Origin: an uncultured Blautia sp.
Lineage (GTDB): Bacteria; Bacillota; Clostridia; Lachnospirales; Lachnospiraceae
DNA: 5,850 nucleotides
NCBI GenBank assembly: GCA_945872375.1
Contig: CAMBYR010000145.1
Location: 1-5,850 of the forward strand
Direction of reading: 5' to 3'
Below are positions 1-5,850 of this stretch, in pieces (the stretch's first letter is position 1; every line of letters starts with the position of its first letter). Below the pieces are notes generated by a model. The model ran no database searches. It saw only the letters and a program-made list of their open reading frames with translations, and was not told the origin of the DNA. The translations under genes were made by a program, and so were the position numbers.

Positions 1-951
1 CGTGTGGAAGCCAGCCGTAACTTTGCAAACAAGATCTGGAATGCTTCCCGTTTCATTATGATGAACCTGGAAGGAAAAACCATTACCGAACCGGAAGATG
101 TCAATGCACTGTGCGCAGAAGATAAATGGATCCTTTCCAAGCTGAATACCGTGATCCGTGAGGTTACGGAAAATATGGAAAAATACGAGCTTGGAATTGC
201 CGTACAGAAGGTTTATGACTTCCTGTGGGATGAGCTCTGCGACTGGTATATTGAGCTTGCCAAGGTACGTCTGTGGAAAGCAGAGGAAAATCCGGAGGCT
301 GCCAATGCAGCGCTGTGGACACTGCGTACCGTCCTGACCGAGGGACTGAAGCTTCTGCATCCGTATATGCCGTTTATTACCGAAGAGATCTACTGTACAC
401 TCCTTCCGGAAGAAGAGTCCATTATGATCTCACCGTGGCCGCAGTACAGAGAAGACCGCTGCTATGCGCAGGCGGAAGCGGAAATTGAAGGCTTCAAGGA
501 AATTGTCAGAGGTATTCGAAATACACGTAATGAGATGAATGTTCCCCAGAACCGTAAGACCGGCGTTTACATTGTCGGAAAAGACGGGGAGATCTGTTCC
601 ATGTATCGTGACAGCAGCCGTTCTTTTGTAAATCTTGCATTTGCAAAGGAAATCCATGTACAGGAGACAAAGGAAGGAATCGGAGAGGATGCGGTTTCCA
701 TCGTTGTTTCCAATGCAGTGGTTTATCTGCCGCTGGAAGATCTGGTAGACAGAGAAAAGGAGATTCAGCGTCTTACAAAAGAAAAAGAACGCCTCACAAA
801 AGAAATTGCCAGAGGCGAGGGAATGCTTGGCAATCCAAACTTTATAAACAAAGCTCCTGAAGCAAAGGTAAATGCAGAAAAAGAAAAGCTTCAGAAATAT
901 AAAGAAATGATGGAAAAGGTTACTCTGCAGCTTGCGCAGATGTCAGAATAA
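1..951 (+). CDS. valS: Valine--tRNA ligase, C-terminal part (5' end outside window)
   Basis: This is the 3' end of a class I valyl-tRNA synthetase, the cytosolic enzyme that charges tRNA-Val. The frame is open from base 1 and runs 316 codons to TAA at 949-951. A full bacterial ValS is about 880 residues, so the Rossmann catalytic core, editing domain and KMSKS loop lie upstream. Numbering from the first codon here, residues 1-150 are the anticodon-binding domain. They include the family motifs RVEASRNFANKIWNASRF at the start, CDWYIELAK near 80-88 and LLHPYMPFITEEIY near 118-131. SPWP follows near 144. Residues about 245-314 form the charged C-terminal coiled coil that contacts the tRNA elbow, with the typical LGNPNFINKAP turn near 276-286. 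The sequence is intact, with no frameshift. The GTG at position 4 is an internal Val codon and not a start. The next gene begins 14 bases downstream, so the two are probably cotranscribed. The identification is secure. Confidence 0.97.
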   Translation, partial: RVEASRNFANKIWNASRFIMMNLEGKTITEPEDVNALCAEDKWILSKLNTVIREVTENMEKYELGIAVQKVYDFLWDELCDWYIELAKVRLWKAEENPEAANAALWTLRTVLTEGLKLLHPYMPFITEEIYCTLLPEEESIMISPWPQYREDRCYAQAEAEIEGFKEIVRGIRNTRNEMNVPQNRKTGVYIVGKDGEICSMYRDSSRSFVNLAFAKEIHVQETKEGIGEDAVSIVVSNAVVYLPLEDLVDREKEIQRLTKEKERLTKEIARGEGMLGNPNFINKAPEAKVNAEKEKLQKYKEMMEKVTLQLAQMSE

Positions 952-965
952 AAAGGAGCAATCGG

Positions 966-3008
966 ATGAAGTGGTATAACATCTGCAATAAAATATCTCT
1001 TCTTCTTCACGCGCTGGGAAGTGCAGCCGGATATTTTCTGATCGAGGCGATCAGCCGCCATTCTTTCCTGGAAGCCTGGGAATATATGACAGGCCGGCCT
1101 CTGGTATTTGCTTATAATGCGGCATTTATTTTTACGACATCCCTGCTGGTATATCTGTTCCGGAGAAGGTGCTTCTGGCGTGTGATCGTGACACTGTTCT
1201 GGCTGATCCTTGGGTGTATTAACGGAGTACTCCTGACGACGCGTGTGACACCCTTTACCGGGCCGGATCTTCATATGATCACTGACGCAATGAAGATCGG
1301 CAACAAATACATTCCTACAGCCGGTGTGATCGTAGTCTGCGCCGCGACAGGAATCGGTGCGATCCTGCTCCTGATCCTTTTTATCAAAGGTCCCAGATAT
1401 CAGGGAAAGCTGAAATGGCGTTATAATGTTCCGCTTGTGCTCGCTGGTGCCCTTGCATTTGCAGGGGTCACACAGCTTGCGCTGGAAAAGCGTGTACTGT
1501 CCAATTATTTTGGAAATATTGCCTTTGCCTATGAGGATTACGGATATCCCTACTGCCTTGCGGTTACCATTTTCAACACAGGAATCAGCTGTCCAAGGGA
1601 TTATTCGGAAAGCGAGATCGCAAGGATCGAAAAGACGGAGGAAAATCTGCCGGAAACAAAGGAGGGAGATTATCCCAATATCATTTTCCTGCAGCTGGAG
1701 TCTTTCTTTGATCCGGAGCTTGTAAATTATCTGAAGCTTTCGGAGGATCCGATTCCGAATTTCCGGAAACTGATGAAGGAGTATACCTCGGGATTTTATA
1801 AAGTTCCTTCGATTGGTGCAGGTACGGCCAATACGGAGTTTGAAAGTATTACCGGAATGAGCATGCATTATTTCGGTCCGGGCGAATATCCCTATAAAAG
1901 CATTCTGACAGAAACCACCTGCGAAAGTGCACCGTATGTGCTGAAAAATCTTGGATATTCCACCCATGCCATTCATAATAATGAGGCAAACTTTTACGGA
2001 AGAAAGACGATTTTCCCAAATCTGGGCTTTGATACCTATACCTCTGCAGAATATATGCCCGAGGAGGACGACCAGAATCCGCTGGGATGGACCAGGGACT
2101 GTGTGCTGACCGACGAAATTATGAAGTGCCTGGAATATTCGGAGGATCAGCCGGACTATATTTATACTGTGTCCGTGCAGGGACATGGAGCCTATCCGGA
2201 GGAACCCATTCTGGAGGATCCGGAGATTACTGTGTCCGGATCGCCGACGGAGGAGCGGAATTATCAGTGGGAATATTATGTAAATCAGATTCATGAAATG
2301 GATGATTTTATCGGCGAGCTGGTGGATGCTCTTTCGGATTATCCGGAGGATGTGGTTCTTGTCATGTACGGCGACCACCTTCCGACGATGGATCTGACTC
2401 TTGAGGATGTGGATAATAAATATCTGTTCCAGACCCAGTATGTCATGTGGGACAACTTTGGCCTGCAGAAAAAGGATGTGAATCTGGCGGCATATCAGAT
2501 GGCAGCAGAGGTAATGGACCGGGTGGGAATCCATGACGGAACGATTTTCCGCTATCATCAGGCCAGAAGAAATACCAGGAATTATCAGGTGGATCTGGAA
2601 ACGCTGCAGTATGACCTTCTGTATGGAGAACGTTATGCTTACGGCGGAGAAAATCCTTTTGAAAGAACCACCATGCGGCTGGGACTTTATGATGTCACCC
2701 TGGATTCTCTGGAGCTTGTATCTTCCGCGGACTTTACATACACCATACGGGGGACGAATTTTACGCCTTCCAGTCAGGTGCAGATCAACAAGGAATGGTA
2801 TGATACGGTTTATATTAATCCGACCACACTGATGATCACAGGACAGGAGCTGAACGATTTTGACAGGATCGCAGTCATGCAGCGAAGCAACAGCTCCACC
2901 AGAAAGGCTCTCAGCAAGAGCTACGACCGTTCCTGCTATGCCCTGTTCCGTGAAAATAAATGGAAATTGCCGGCGAATGAGCAGGAATTGCAGGAAACTG
3001 TCAAATAA
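966..3008 (+). CDS. LTA synthase family protein: membrane-anchored sulfatase-fold phosphoglycerol transferase
   Basis: This 680-residue polytopic enzyme resembles LtaS-type lipoteichoic acid synthases, which transfer glycerophosphate from phosphatidylglycerol outside the membrane. The ATG follows AAAGGAG (952-958) by 7 bases. Five hydrophobic segments are visible at about 8-30, 46-66, 70-91, 117-141 and 154-172. A linker leads to an extracellular sulfatase-fold domain (about 235-545). Likely active-site residues, by analogy with LtaS, are E245 in FLQLESFFDP, T287 in GAGTANTEFE (nucleophile), H337 in AIHNNEANFYGR, R377 in GWTRD, H407 in VQGHGAYP, and D470/H471 in MYGDHLP. All expected metal and nucleophile positions are present, so it should be active. 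Residues about 565-680 extend past the usual catalytic domain and include an IPT/TIG-like stretch. Related clostridial proteins have unproven substrates, so LTA polymerase, primase or another phosphoglycerol transferase are all possible. For that reason I give no ltaS symbol. It probably shares a transcript with valS. Confidence 0.92.
   Translation: MKWYNICNKISLLLHALGSAAGYFLIEAISRHSFLEAWEYMTGRPLVFAYNAAFIFTTSLLVYLFRRRCFWRVIVTLFWLILGCINGVLLTTRVTPFTGPDLHMITDAMKIGNKYIPTAGVIVVCAATGIGAILLLILFIKGPRYQGKLKWRYNVPLVLAGALAFAGVTQLALEKRVLSNYFGNIAFAYEDYGYPYCLAVTIFNTGISCPRDYSESEIARIEKTEENLPETKEGDYPNIIFLQLESFFDPELVNYLKLSEDPIPNFRKLMKEYTSGFYKVPSIGAGTANTEFESITGMSMHYFGPGEYPYKSILTETTCESAPYVLKNLGYSTHAIHNNEANFYGRKTIFPNLGFDTYTSAEYMPEEDDQNPLGWTRDCVLTDEIMKCLEYSEDQPDYIYTVSVQGHGAYPEEPILEDPEITVSGSPTEERNYQWEYYVNQIHEMDDFIGELVDALSDYPEDVVLVMYGDHLPTMDLTLEDVDNKYLFQTQYVMWDNFGLQKKDVNLAAYQMAAEVMDRVGIHDGTIFRYHQARRNTRNYQVDLETLQYDLLYGERYAYGGENPFERTTMRLGLYDVTLDSLELVSSADFTYTIRGTNFTPSSQVQINKEWYDTVYINPTTLMITGQELNDFDRIAVMQRSNSSTRKALSKSYDRSCYALFRENKWKLPANEQELQETVK
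2688..2885 (+). other. IPT/TIG-like C-terminal domain within the LTA synthase family protein
   Basis: Residues about 575-640 have the look of an immunoglobulin-like IPT/TIG fold. They contain a beta-strand-rich run with YTIRGTNFTPSSQVQINK, then a second strand pair YDTVYINPTTLMITG. The G-x-N-F-x-P-x-S pattern followed by V-x-I-x and a T-T-L turn is typical of IPT/TIG domains. Such domains often act as spacers or carbohydrate/protein-binding modules on secreted proteins. It would lie outside the membrane, after the catalytic domain. The assignment is by pattern only and needs a profile or structure check. Confidence 0.5.
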
Positions 3009-3025
3009 AAACTTACGATTGGTAC

Positions 3026-3053
3026 TGGACATCTTTCACCACTTATATATAAT
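3026..3053 (+). promoter_or_regulatory. Predicted sigma-A promoter for folC
   Basis: The -35 box TGGACA (3026-3031) matches TTGACA at five of six bases. The -10 box TATAAT (3048-3053) is a perfect match. The spacer is 16 bases. Transcription would begin near 3060-3062, giving a 5' leader of about 85 bases before the folC ATG. The -10 box and most of the spacer overlap the left arm of the long inverted repeat at 3035-3139. It is the best promoter I can see in this gap and would make folC a separate transcription unit. It has not been tested by transcript mapping. Confidence 0.55.
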
Positions 3054-3139
3054 GATATCGTAACGGTTATTTGCAGCACGGAAAATTTTTCAGATGAATC
3101 CGTGCTGCAGCGTTGCGAATACATTAGATAAGTGGTGAA
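3035..3139 (+). repeat. Long imperfect inverted repeat / hairpin covering the folC leader
   Basis: The whole stretch can fold into one extended hairpin. TTCACCACTTAT (3035-3046) pairs perfectly with ATAAGTGGTGAA (3128-3139). TAATG (3050-3054) pairs with CATTA (3122-3126). TCGTAACG (3058-3065) pairs with CGTTGCGA (3111-3118), with one G-T pair. TGCAGCACGGA (3072-3082) pairs perfectly with TCCGTGCTGCA (3099-3109), leaving a 16-base apical loop. Small internal loops or bulges separate the helices. The outer right arm contains the folC Shine-Dalgarno sequence, and six T residues follow directly. I do not recognise a known riboswitch class. It could be a cis-acting RNA, a terminator, a protein-binding palindrome or a small MITE-like repeat. 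No clear target-site duplication is visible at its ends. Confidence 0.8.
3132..3138 (+). promoter_or_regulatory. folC ribosome binding site inside the hairpin arm
   Basis: GTGGTGA matches six of seven bases of the consensus segment GAGGTGA and lies 7 bases before the ATG at 3146. It is the only plausible Shine-Dalgarno sequence for folC and supports this start. It sits wholly inside the right arm of the outer stem, so it would be base-paired in any RNA that also contains 3035-3046. Confidence 0.7.
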
Positions 3140-3145
3140 TTTTTT

Positions 3146-4450
3146 ATGAATTACGAAGAAGCAGTTGCTTATATTGAGGAAACACCGAAATTTACAACCA
3201 AAAATAAACTGGAACACACGAAAGAATGCCTGAGAAGACTGGGAAATCCGCAGGAAAAATTTCGTGTGATCCATGTGGCCGGAACAAACGGGAAGGGAAG
3301 TACCTGTGCATTTCTGACTTCCATTCTCCGTGAAGCAGGTTATTCCTGCGGGTTGTTTACATCGCCTCATCTGGTGGAAATTAACGAGAGATTTCAGATC
3401 AATGAAGAAAATATTGATAACGATACATTTCTGAATGCTTTTCATAAAGTGAAAAAACTTGCAGACGAGCTGGTTGCAGAGGGAAGCTATCATCCCACCT
3501 ATTTTGAAATGCTGTTTCTGATGGGAATGGTGATCTTTGCAGACGCGGGCGTGGATTATGTGACGCTGGAGACGGGTCTTGGAGGAAGGCTGGATGCGAC
3601 TACGGCCGTGGAGCAGCCTGTGGCGTGTGTCATTGCCTCCATCAGCTTTGACCATATGCAGGACCTTGGATATACCATTGGGGAGATCGCCGGAGAAAAG
3701 GCCGGTATTATCGTTCCCGGAGTGCCGGTGATTTATGATGCCAACAATTCCGAGGCAGCAAAGGTCATCCAAAAGACGGCGGAGGAAGCCGGAAGTCCTG
3801 CATTTGGTGTGAAAGAGTCAGATACGGAAATTCATCAAATTACCCGGGCGGGCATTGATTTTTCTCTGAAGAATGGGTATTATGGGAATACGGAATTTAA
3901 AATTCCCTTTGTTGCCCGCTATCAGGTGATGAATGGAGCGCTTGCGCTGAAAACCATGGAAGTGCTGCGCAGCATTGTTCCTGCCTCTCTTGAGACCATT
4001 CAGAAAGGAATGCGGGAAACACGCTGGCAGGGAAGAATGGAAACGATCCTTCCGGGTGTGATCGCCGATGGTGCCCATAATGAAGACGGTGTGGCAAAAT
4101 TTGTGGAAACGGCCGTACACTTCCAGGAGGAATCTCCCCTGACGCTGCTGTTTTCTGCTGTGGATGACAAAGATTATCCGGATATGATCCATACGATCTG
4201 TAAAAATATCCGTTTCCGAAACATTGTGGTGACGGAGGTAGGAGGCTACCGGATGGTGCCTGCCAAAAAGCTGGCAGAGCTGTTTCAGAAAGAAGGTTAT
4301 GAACATACAGAGGCCTGTCCGGAGATCCCGGATGCCTTTGACCGGGCGCTGGAGCTTCGGGGAGAGGATGGCCTGCTGTTCTGCGTTGGTTCACTTTATC
4401 TTGTAGGTGAGATTAAAAGTGTGATCCGAAAGAGGAGAAAGCATGATTGA
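3146..4450 (+). CDS. folC: Bifunctional folylpolyglutamate synthase / dihydrofolate synthase
   Basis: FolC is a cytosolic Mur-ligase-family ATPase that adds glutamate to dihydropteroate and/or reduced folates, which retains folate in the cell. The 434-residue length is normal. Visible motifs are the P-loop GTNGKGS (46-52), TSPHL (72-76), ETGLGGRLDATT (142-153), SFDHMQDLG (167-175) and EIAGEKAGII (180-189), where K185 is the lysine usually carbamylated in the family. RWQGR (293-297) and DGAHNEDG (308-315) lie in the C-terminal Mur-ligase domain. The last is DGAHNP in most relatives, so Glu replaces Pro at 313, probably a neutral variant. The start MNYEEAVAYI is the usual family start. Expression is probably driven by the promoter at 3026-3053 and may be affected by the leader hairpin. 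Its end overlaps the next ORF by 8 bases, suggesting translational coupling. Whether it has both activities cannot be told from sequence. Confidence 0.96.
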   Translation: MNYEEAVAYIEETPKFTTKNKLEHTKECLRRLGNPQEKFRVIHVAGTNGKGSTCAFLTSILREAGYSCGLFTSPHLVEINERFQINEENIDNDTFLNAFHKVKKLADELVAEGSYHPTYFEMLFLMGMVIFADAGVDYVTLETGLGGRLDATTAVEQPVACVIASISFDHMQDLGYTIGEIAGEKAGIIVPGVPVIYDANNSEAAKVIQKTAEEAGSPAFGVKESDTEIHQITRAGIDFSLKNGYYGNTEFKIPFVARYQVMNGALALKTMEVLRSIVPASLETIQKGMRETRWQGRMETILPGVIADGAHNEDGVAKFVETAVHFQEESPLTLLFSAVDDKDYPDMIHTICKNIRFRNIVVTEVGGYRMVPAKKLAELFQKEGYEHTEACPEIPDAFDRALELRGEDGLLFCVGSLYLVGEIKSVIRKRRKHD

Positions 4451-4595
4451 TTACGAAGAGGAACTGAAAAAATTTGAGCCCTGCCTTGACGTGACAGATG
4501 CAGAAGGGGCGATTTATGACAGAGAACTGACAGACATTCTGGACGTGCTCCAGGAGGTTCTGCGTGAGGCGAAAAGCGGCAGGCGCACAAAATAA
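4443..4595 (+). CDS. Small hypothetical protein (50 aa)
   Basis: This 50-codon ORF begins MIDYEEELKKFEPCLDVTDA and ends REAKSGRRTK, with TAA at 4593-4595. Three points support it as real. It has a strong AGAGGAG site (4431-4437) 5 bases before the ATG. It overlaps the folC stop by 8 bases, as coupled genes do. Its stop is interleaved with the ribosome binding site of the next gene. The product is acidic in the first two thirds, with one Cys (residue 14), and ends in a basic tail. Residues about 25-45 look like an amphipathic helix, so a small helical or coiled-coil protein-binding role is possible. There is no signal peptide or membrane segment. I do not recognise the family and propose no function. 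Confidence 0.72.
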   Translation: MIDYEEELKKFEPCLDVTDAEGAIYDRELTDILDVLQEVLREAKSGRRTK

Positions 4596-4607
4596 GGAGA
4601 AACACGA

Positions 4608-4676
4608 ATGAACTGTATGAATTGCGGTGCATTTCTGGCAGACGTGGATCTGGATTATTGCCCTCACTGCGGATGC
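4608..4676 (+). other. Zinc-ribbon motif at the N-terminus of the TPR protein
   Basis: Codons 1-23 encode two CxxC knuckles (C3/C6 and C18/C21) separated by 11 residues, with an extra Cys at 23 and His20. This is the usual small N-terminal zinc ribbon of many Firmicute membrane proteins. All four ligands are present, so metal binding is likely. Confidence 0.8.
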
Positions 4677-5850
4677 AATGTACTGATTCAGAAAAAAGTG
4701 GAATATCTGTCGAAATGCTATTACAATAAGGGGCTGGAAAAGGCCAGTGTCCGTGACCTTTCCGGTGCGATCACCTGCCTGAAGCAGAGCCTTACTTATG
4801 ACAAACTGAATATTCAGGCCCGGAATCTTCTGGGGCTGGTATACTTTGAAACAGGTGAAGTGGTGGCTGCTTTAAGCGAATGGGTCATCAGCAAAAACCT
4901 GAAGCCAACCCGAAACCTTGCTTCGGAATATATCGGAAAGCTTCAGGCGAATCCCAACAAGCTGGAAGCCATCAATGAAACGATCCGAAAATACAATCAC
5001 GCCCTTTCTCTCTGCCGGGAAGGACATGAGGATATGGCTGCGATCCAGCTGAAAAAGATTCTTGCGCAAAATTCCAAGCTGATCAAGGGATACCATCTTC
5101 TGGCTCTGATCCAGATCCGGGATGAGGAGTGGAGCAAGGCCCGGAGAACTCTCCGAAAAGCGATTCGCATTGACAGAACAAATACCACCACCCTTCGTTT
5201 TCTGCGGGAGGTGGAGGAGCGAACCGGAGTGGTTACCAGAATTGAAAAGCAGAGTCACGGATTTTTCCGGAATATCCATGTGGACAGGACTCCGGAAGAT
5301 ATGATCACAGAAACCGTGGTGCCGCAGGTGTATCGGGAGCGGCGGGGAGTACCGCTGTTTTTCACACTGGTAGCAGGGCTTGTTGCCGGGGGAACAGCCT
5401 TCTGGCTTCTTGCAGTGCCTGCCATCCGGCAGAATATTTACCGGGAAGCCAATCAGCAGATCATCCGTTACAGCGAATCGCTGTCCAGTCAGGGAGCAGA
5501 GCTGTCCAGAGCGCAGGGACAGGCGGAGGAATCTGACAGTACGGCAGAGGCGGCTGCGAAACAGATCGAGGAGGAAAAGCGGCGCAGCGGAAGCTATGAG
5601 TCTCTGATCACGGCGTACGCCTATGTCCTCCGGGAGGATTATGACAGTGCGGCCCTTTCCATTCAAAATGTGTATGAAGACACCCTTACCGATGAAATGC
5701 GGAATATTTATGAGTATGTGTGCAGCGAAACAGGGGTGACGGGAATCAAAGCGGAATCCGGAACAGACCCCGGGGAAGACAGTTCTTCCGGGGAAGGGGA
5801 GCAGCAGTGGGACAGCACGTCTGAAGAGACAGGCGATTATGAAGAAGACT
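4608..5850 (+). CDS. Zinc-ribbon, TPR-repeat, single-pass membrane protein (3' end outside window)
   Basis: The frame is open for 414 codons to the window edge with no stop, so the protein is longer. AAGGAG (4594-4599) lies 8 bases before the ATG. The next ATG, three codons on, would lose Cys3, so the first start is preferred. Residues 1-23 form a zinc ribbon: C3-x2-C6 and C18-x2-C21. Residues about 35-205 are helical TPR-like repeats, for example KASVRDLSGAITCLKQSL, then ARNLLGLVYFETGEVVAALS, then a pair near 130-190. A hydrophobic segment at about 249-271 follows the basic YRERR, which predicts that the zinc ribbon and TPRs are cytosolic and the rest is outside. Residues about 275-327 look coiled-coil, 329-370 may hold another TPR-like pair, and 380-414 are an acidic Ser/Gly/Glu-rich tail. 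The specific function is unknown. It probably belongs to the folC transcription unit. Confidence 0.88.
   Translation, partial: MNCMNCGAFLADVDLDYCPHCGCNVLIQKKVEYLSKCYYNKGLEKASVRDLSGAITCLKQSLTYDKLNIQARNLLGLVYFETGEVVAALSEWVISKNLKPTRNLASEYIGKLQANPNKLEAINETIRKYNHALSLCREGHEDMAAIQLKKILAQNSKLIKGYHLLALIQIRDEEWSKARRTLRKAIRIDRTNTTTLRFLREVEERTGVVTRIEKQSHGFFRNIHVDRTPEDMITETVVPQVYRERRGVPLFFTLVAGLVAGGTAFWLLAVPAIRQNIYREANQQIIRYSESLSSQGAELSRAQGQAEESDSTAEAAAKQIEEEKRRSGSYESLITAYAYVLREDYDSAALSIQNVYEDTLTDEMRNIYEYVCSETGVTGIKAESGTDPGEDSSSGEGEQQWDSTSEETGDYEED
5352..5420 (+). other. Transmembrane segment of the TPR protein
   Basis: Codons about 249-271 encode an uncharged, hydrophobic stretch (PLFFTLVAGLVAGGTAFWLLAV and flanking residues). 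It follows the basic cluster YRERR, giving an N-inside, C-outside prediction by the positive-inside rule. It is the only strong membrane segment in the visible part of the protein. Confidence 0.85.

Larger units (their letters stand above)
3035..3145 (+). terminator. Possible terminator or attenuator between ltaS-family gene and folC
   Basis: The 12-bp outer stem of the inverted repeat is followed immediately by TTTTTT (3140-3145), as in an intrinsic terminator acting on read-through RNA from the upstream gene. Against this, the stem closes about 80 bases of inner structure instead of a short loop, and the T run abuts the folC start codon. RNA begun at the predicted folC promoter would lack the left arm of this stem and so should escape termination. 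Confidence 0.3.

Noticed and set aside
891..3032. A 713-codon open frame on the - strand, longer than the gene it lies opposite.
   Set aside because: It is in exact codon register with the LTA-synthase-family gene and exists because that gene lacks TTA, CTA and TCA codons. Its translation is rich in Ile, His, Arg and Cys with no recognisable domain, while the + strand frame has all catalytic motifs.
3035..3145. Known folate-related riboswitch (THF class) or T-box leader for folC.
   Set aside because: I could not find the conserved core of a THF riboswitch, nor the T-box sequence or specifier-loop features. The structure is a single long hairpin instead of a multi-way junction.
3034..3145. 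Insertion sequence remnant with target-site duplication.
   Set aside because: The flanking bases show no convincing direct repeat and no transposase fragment is present. I kept only a cautious MITE-like possibility as a finding.
2936..4306. Two open frames on the - strand opposite folC (2936-3772 and 3818-4306).
   Set aside because: Both are codon-register shadows of folC, with no domain features. The + strand frame has clear Mur-ligase motifs.
4617..4619. Alternative start ATG for the TPR protein, three codons downstream.
   Set aside because: It would remove Cys3 and break the first CxxC of the zinc ribbon, and it is farther from the AAGGAG site than the chosen start.
4872..5666. A 264-codon open frame on the - strand opposite the TPR protein gene.
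   Set aside because: It is in codon register with the + strand gene and is interrupted only by the single TTA codon there. The composition is unlike a normal protein and there is no family signature.

Overview
The window looks like chromosomal core DNA from a low-to-mid GC Firmicute, most likely a Clostridia member of the Lachnospiraceae type. This is inferred from purine-rich AGGAG ribosome binding sites, tightly packed same-strand genes, the protein sequences (ValS, an LTA-synthase-family sulfatase, FolC, a zinc-ribbon/TPR membrane protein) and the valS...folC neighbourhood known from Firmicutes. No database search was possible, so the family-level placement is an inference. All genes are on the + strand. 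I saw no insertion sequence, CRISPR array, tRNA or rRNA.

Layout. Positions 1-951 hold the 3' end of valS (anticodon-binding domain plus C-terminal coiled coil). After 14 bases and a good ribosome binding site comes a 680-residue, five-TM LTA-synthase-family enzyme (966-3008), probably cotranscribed with valS. It carries an extra C-terminal domain that resembles an IPT/TIG fold. A 137-base gap (3009-3145) then separates it from folC (3146-4450). folC overlaps by 8 bases a 50-codon ORF of unknown function (4443-4595). Twelve bases later begins a zinc-ribbon/TPR/single-TM/coiled-coil protein (4608 to beyond the right edge).

The most unusual part is the 137-base gap. Almost all of it (3035-3139) can fold into one long imperfect hairpin with perfect 12-bp ends. 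The right end covers the folC Shine-Dalgarno sequence and runs directly into six T residues and the folC ATG. A good sigma-A-type promoter (TGGACA, 16-base spacer, TATAAT) lies over the left arm. Transcripts started there would lack the outer left arm and leave the folC ribosome binding site open, whereas read-through transcripts from valS-ltaS would contain the whole hairpin and hide it. This suggests that folC translation is insulated from upstream read-through, or is otherwise regulated.

Functionally the genes cover translation (ValS), envelope polymer or glycerophosphate modification (LTA-synthase family), folate polyglutamylation (FolC) and an uncharacterised membrane protein. They look like a housekeeping cluster with two transcription units (valS-ltaS and folC-50aa-TPR) rather than a single pathway.
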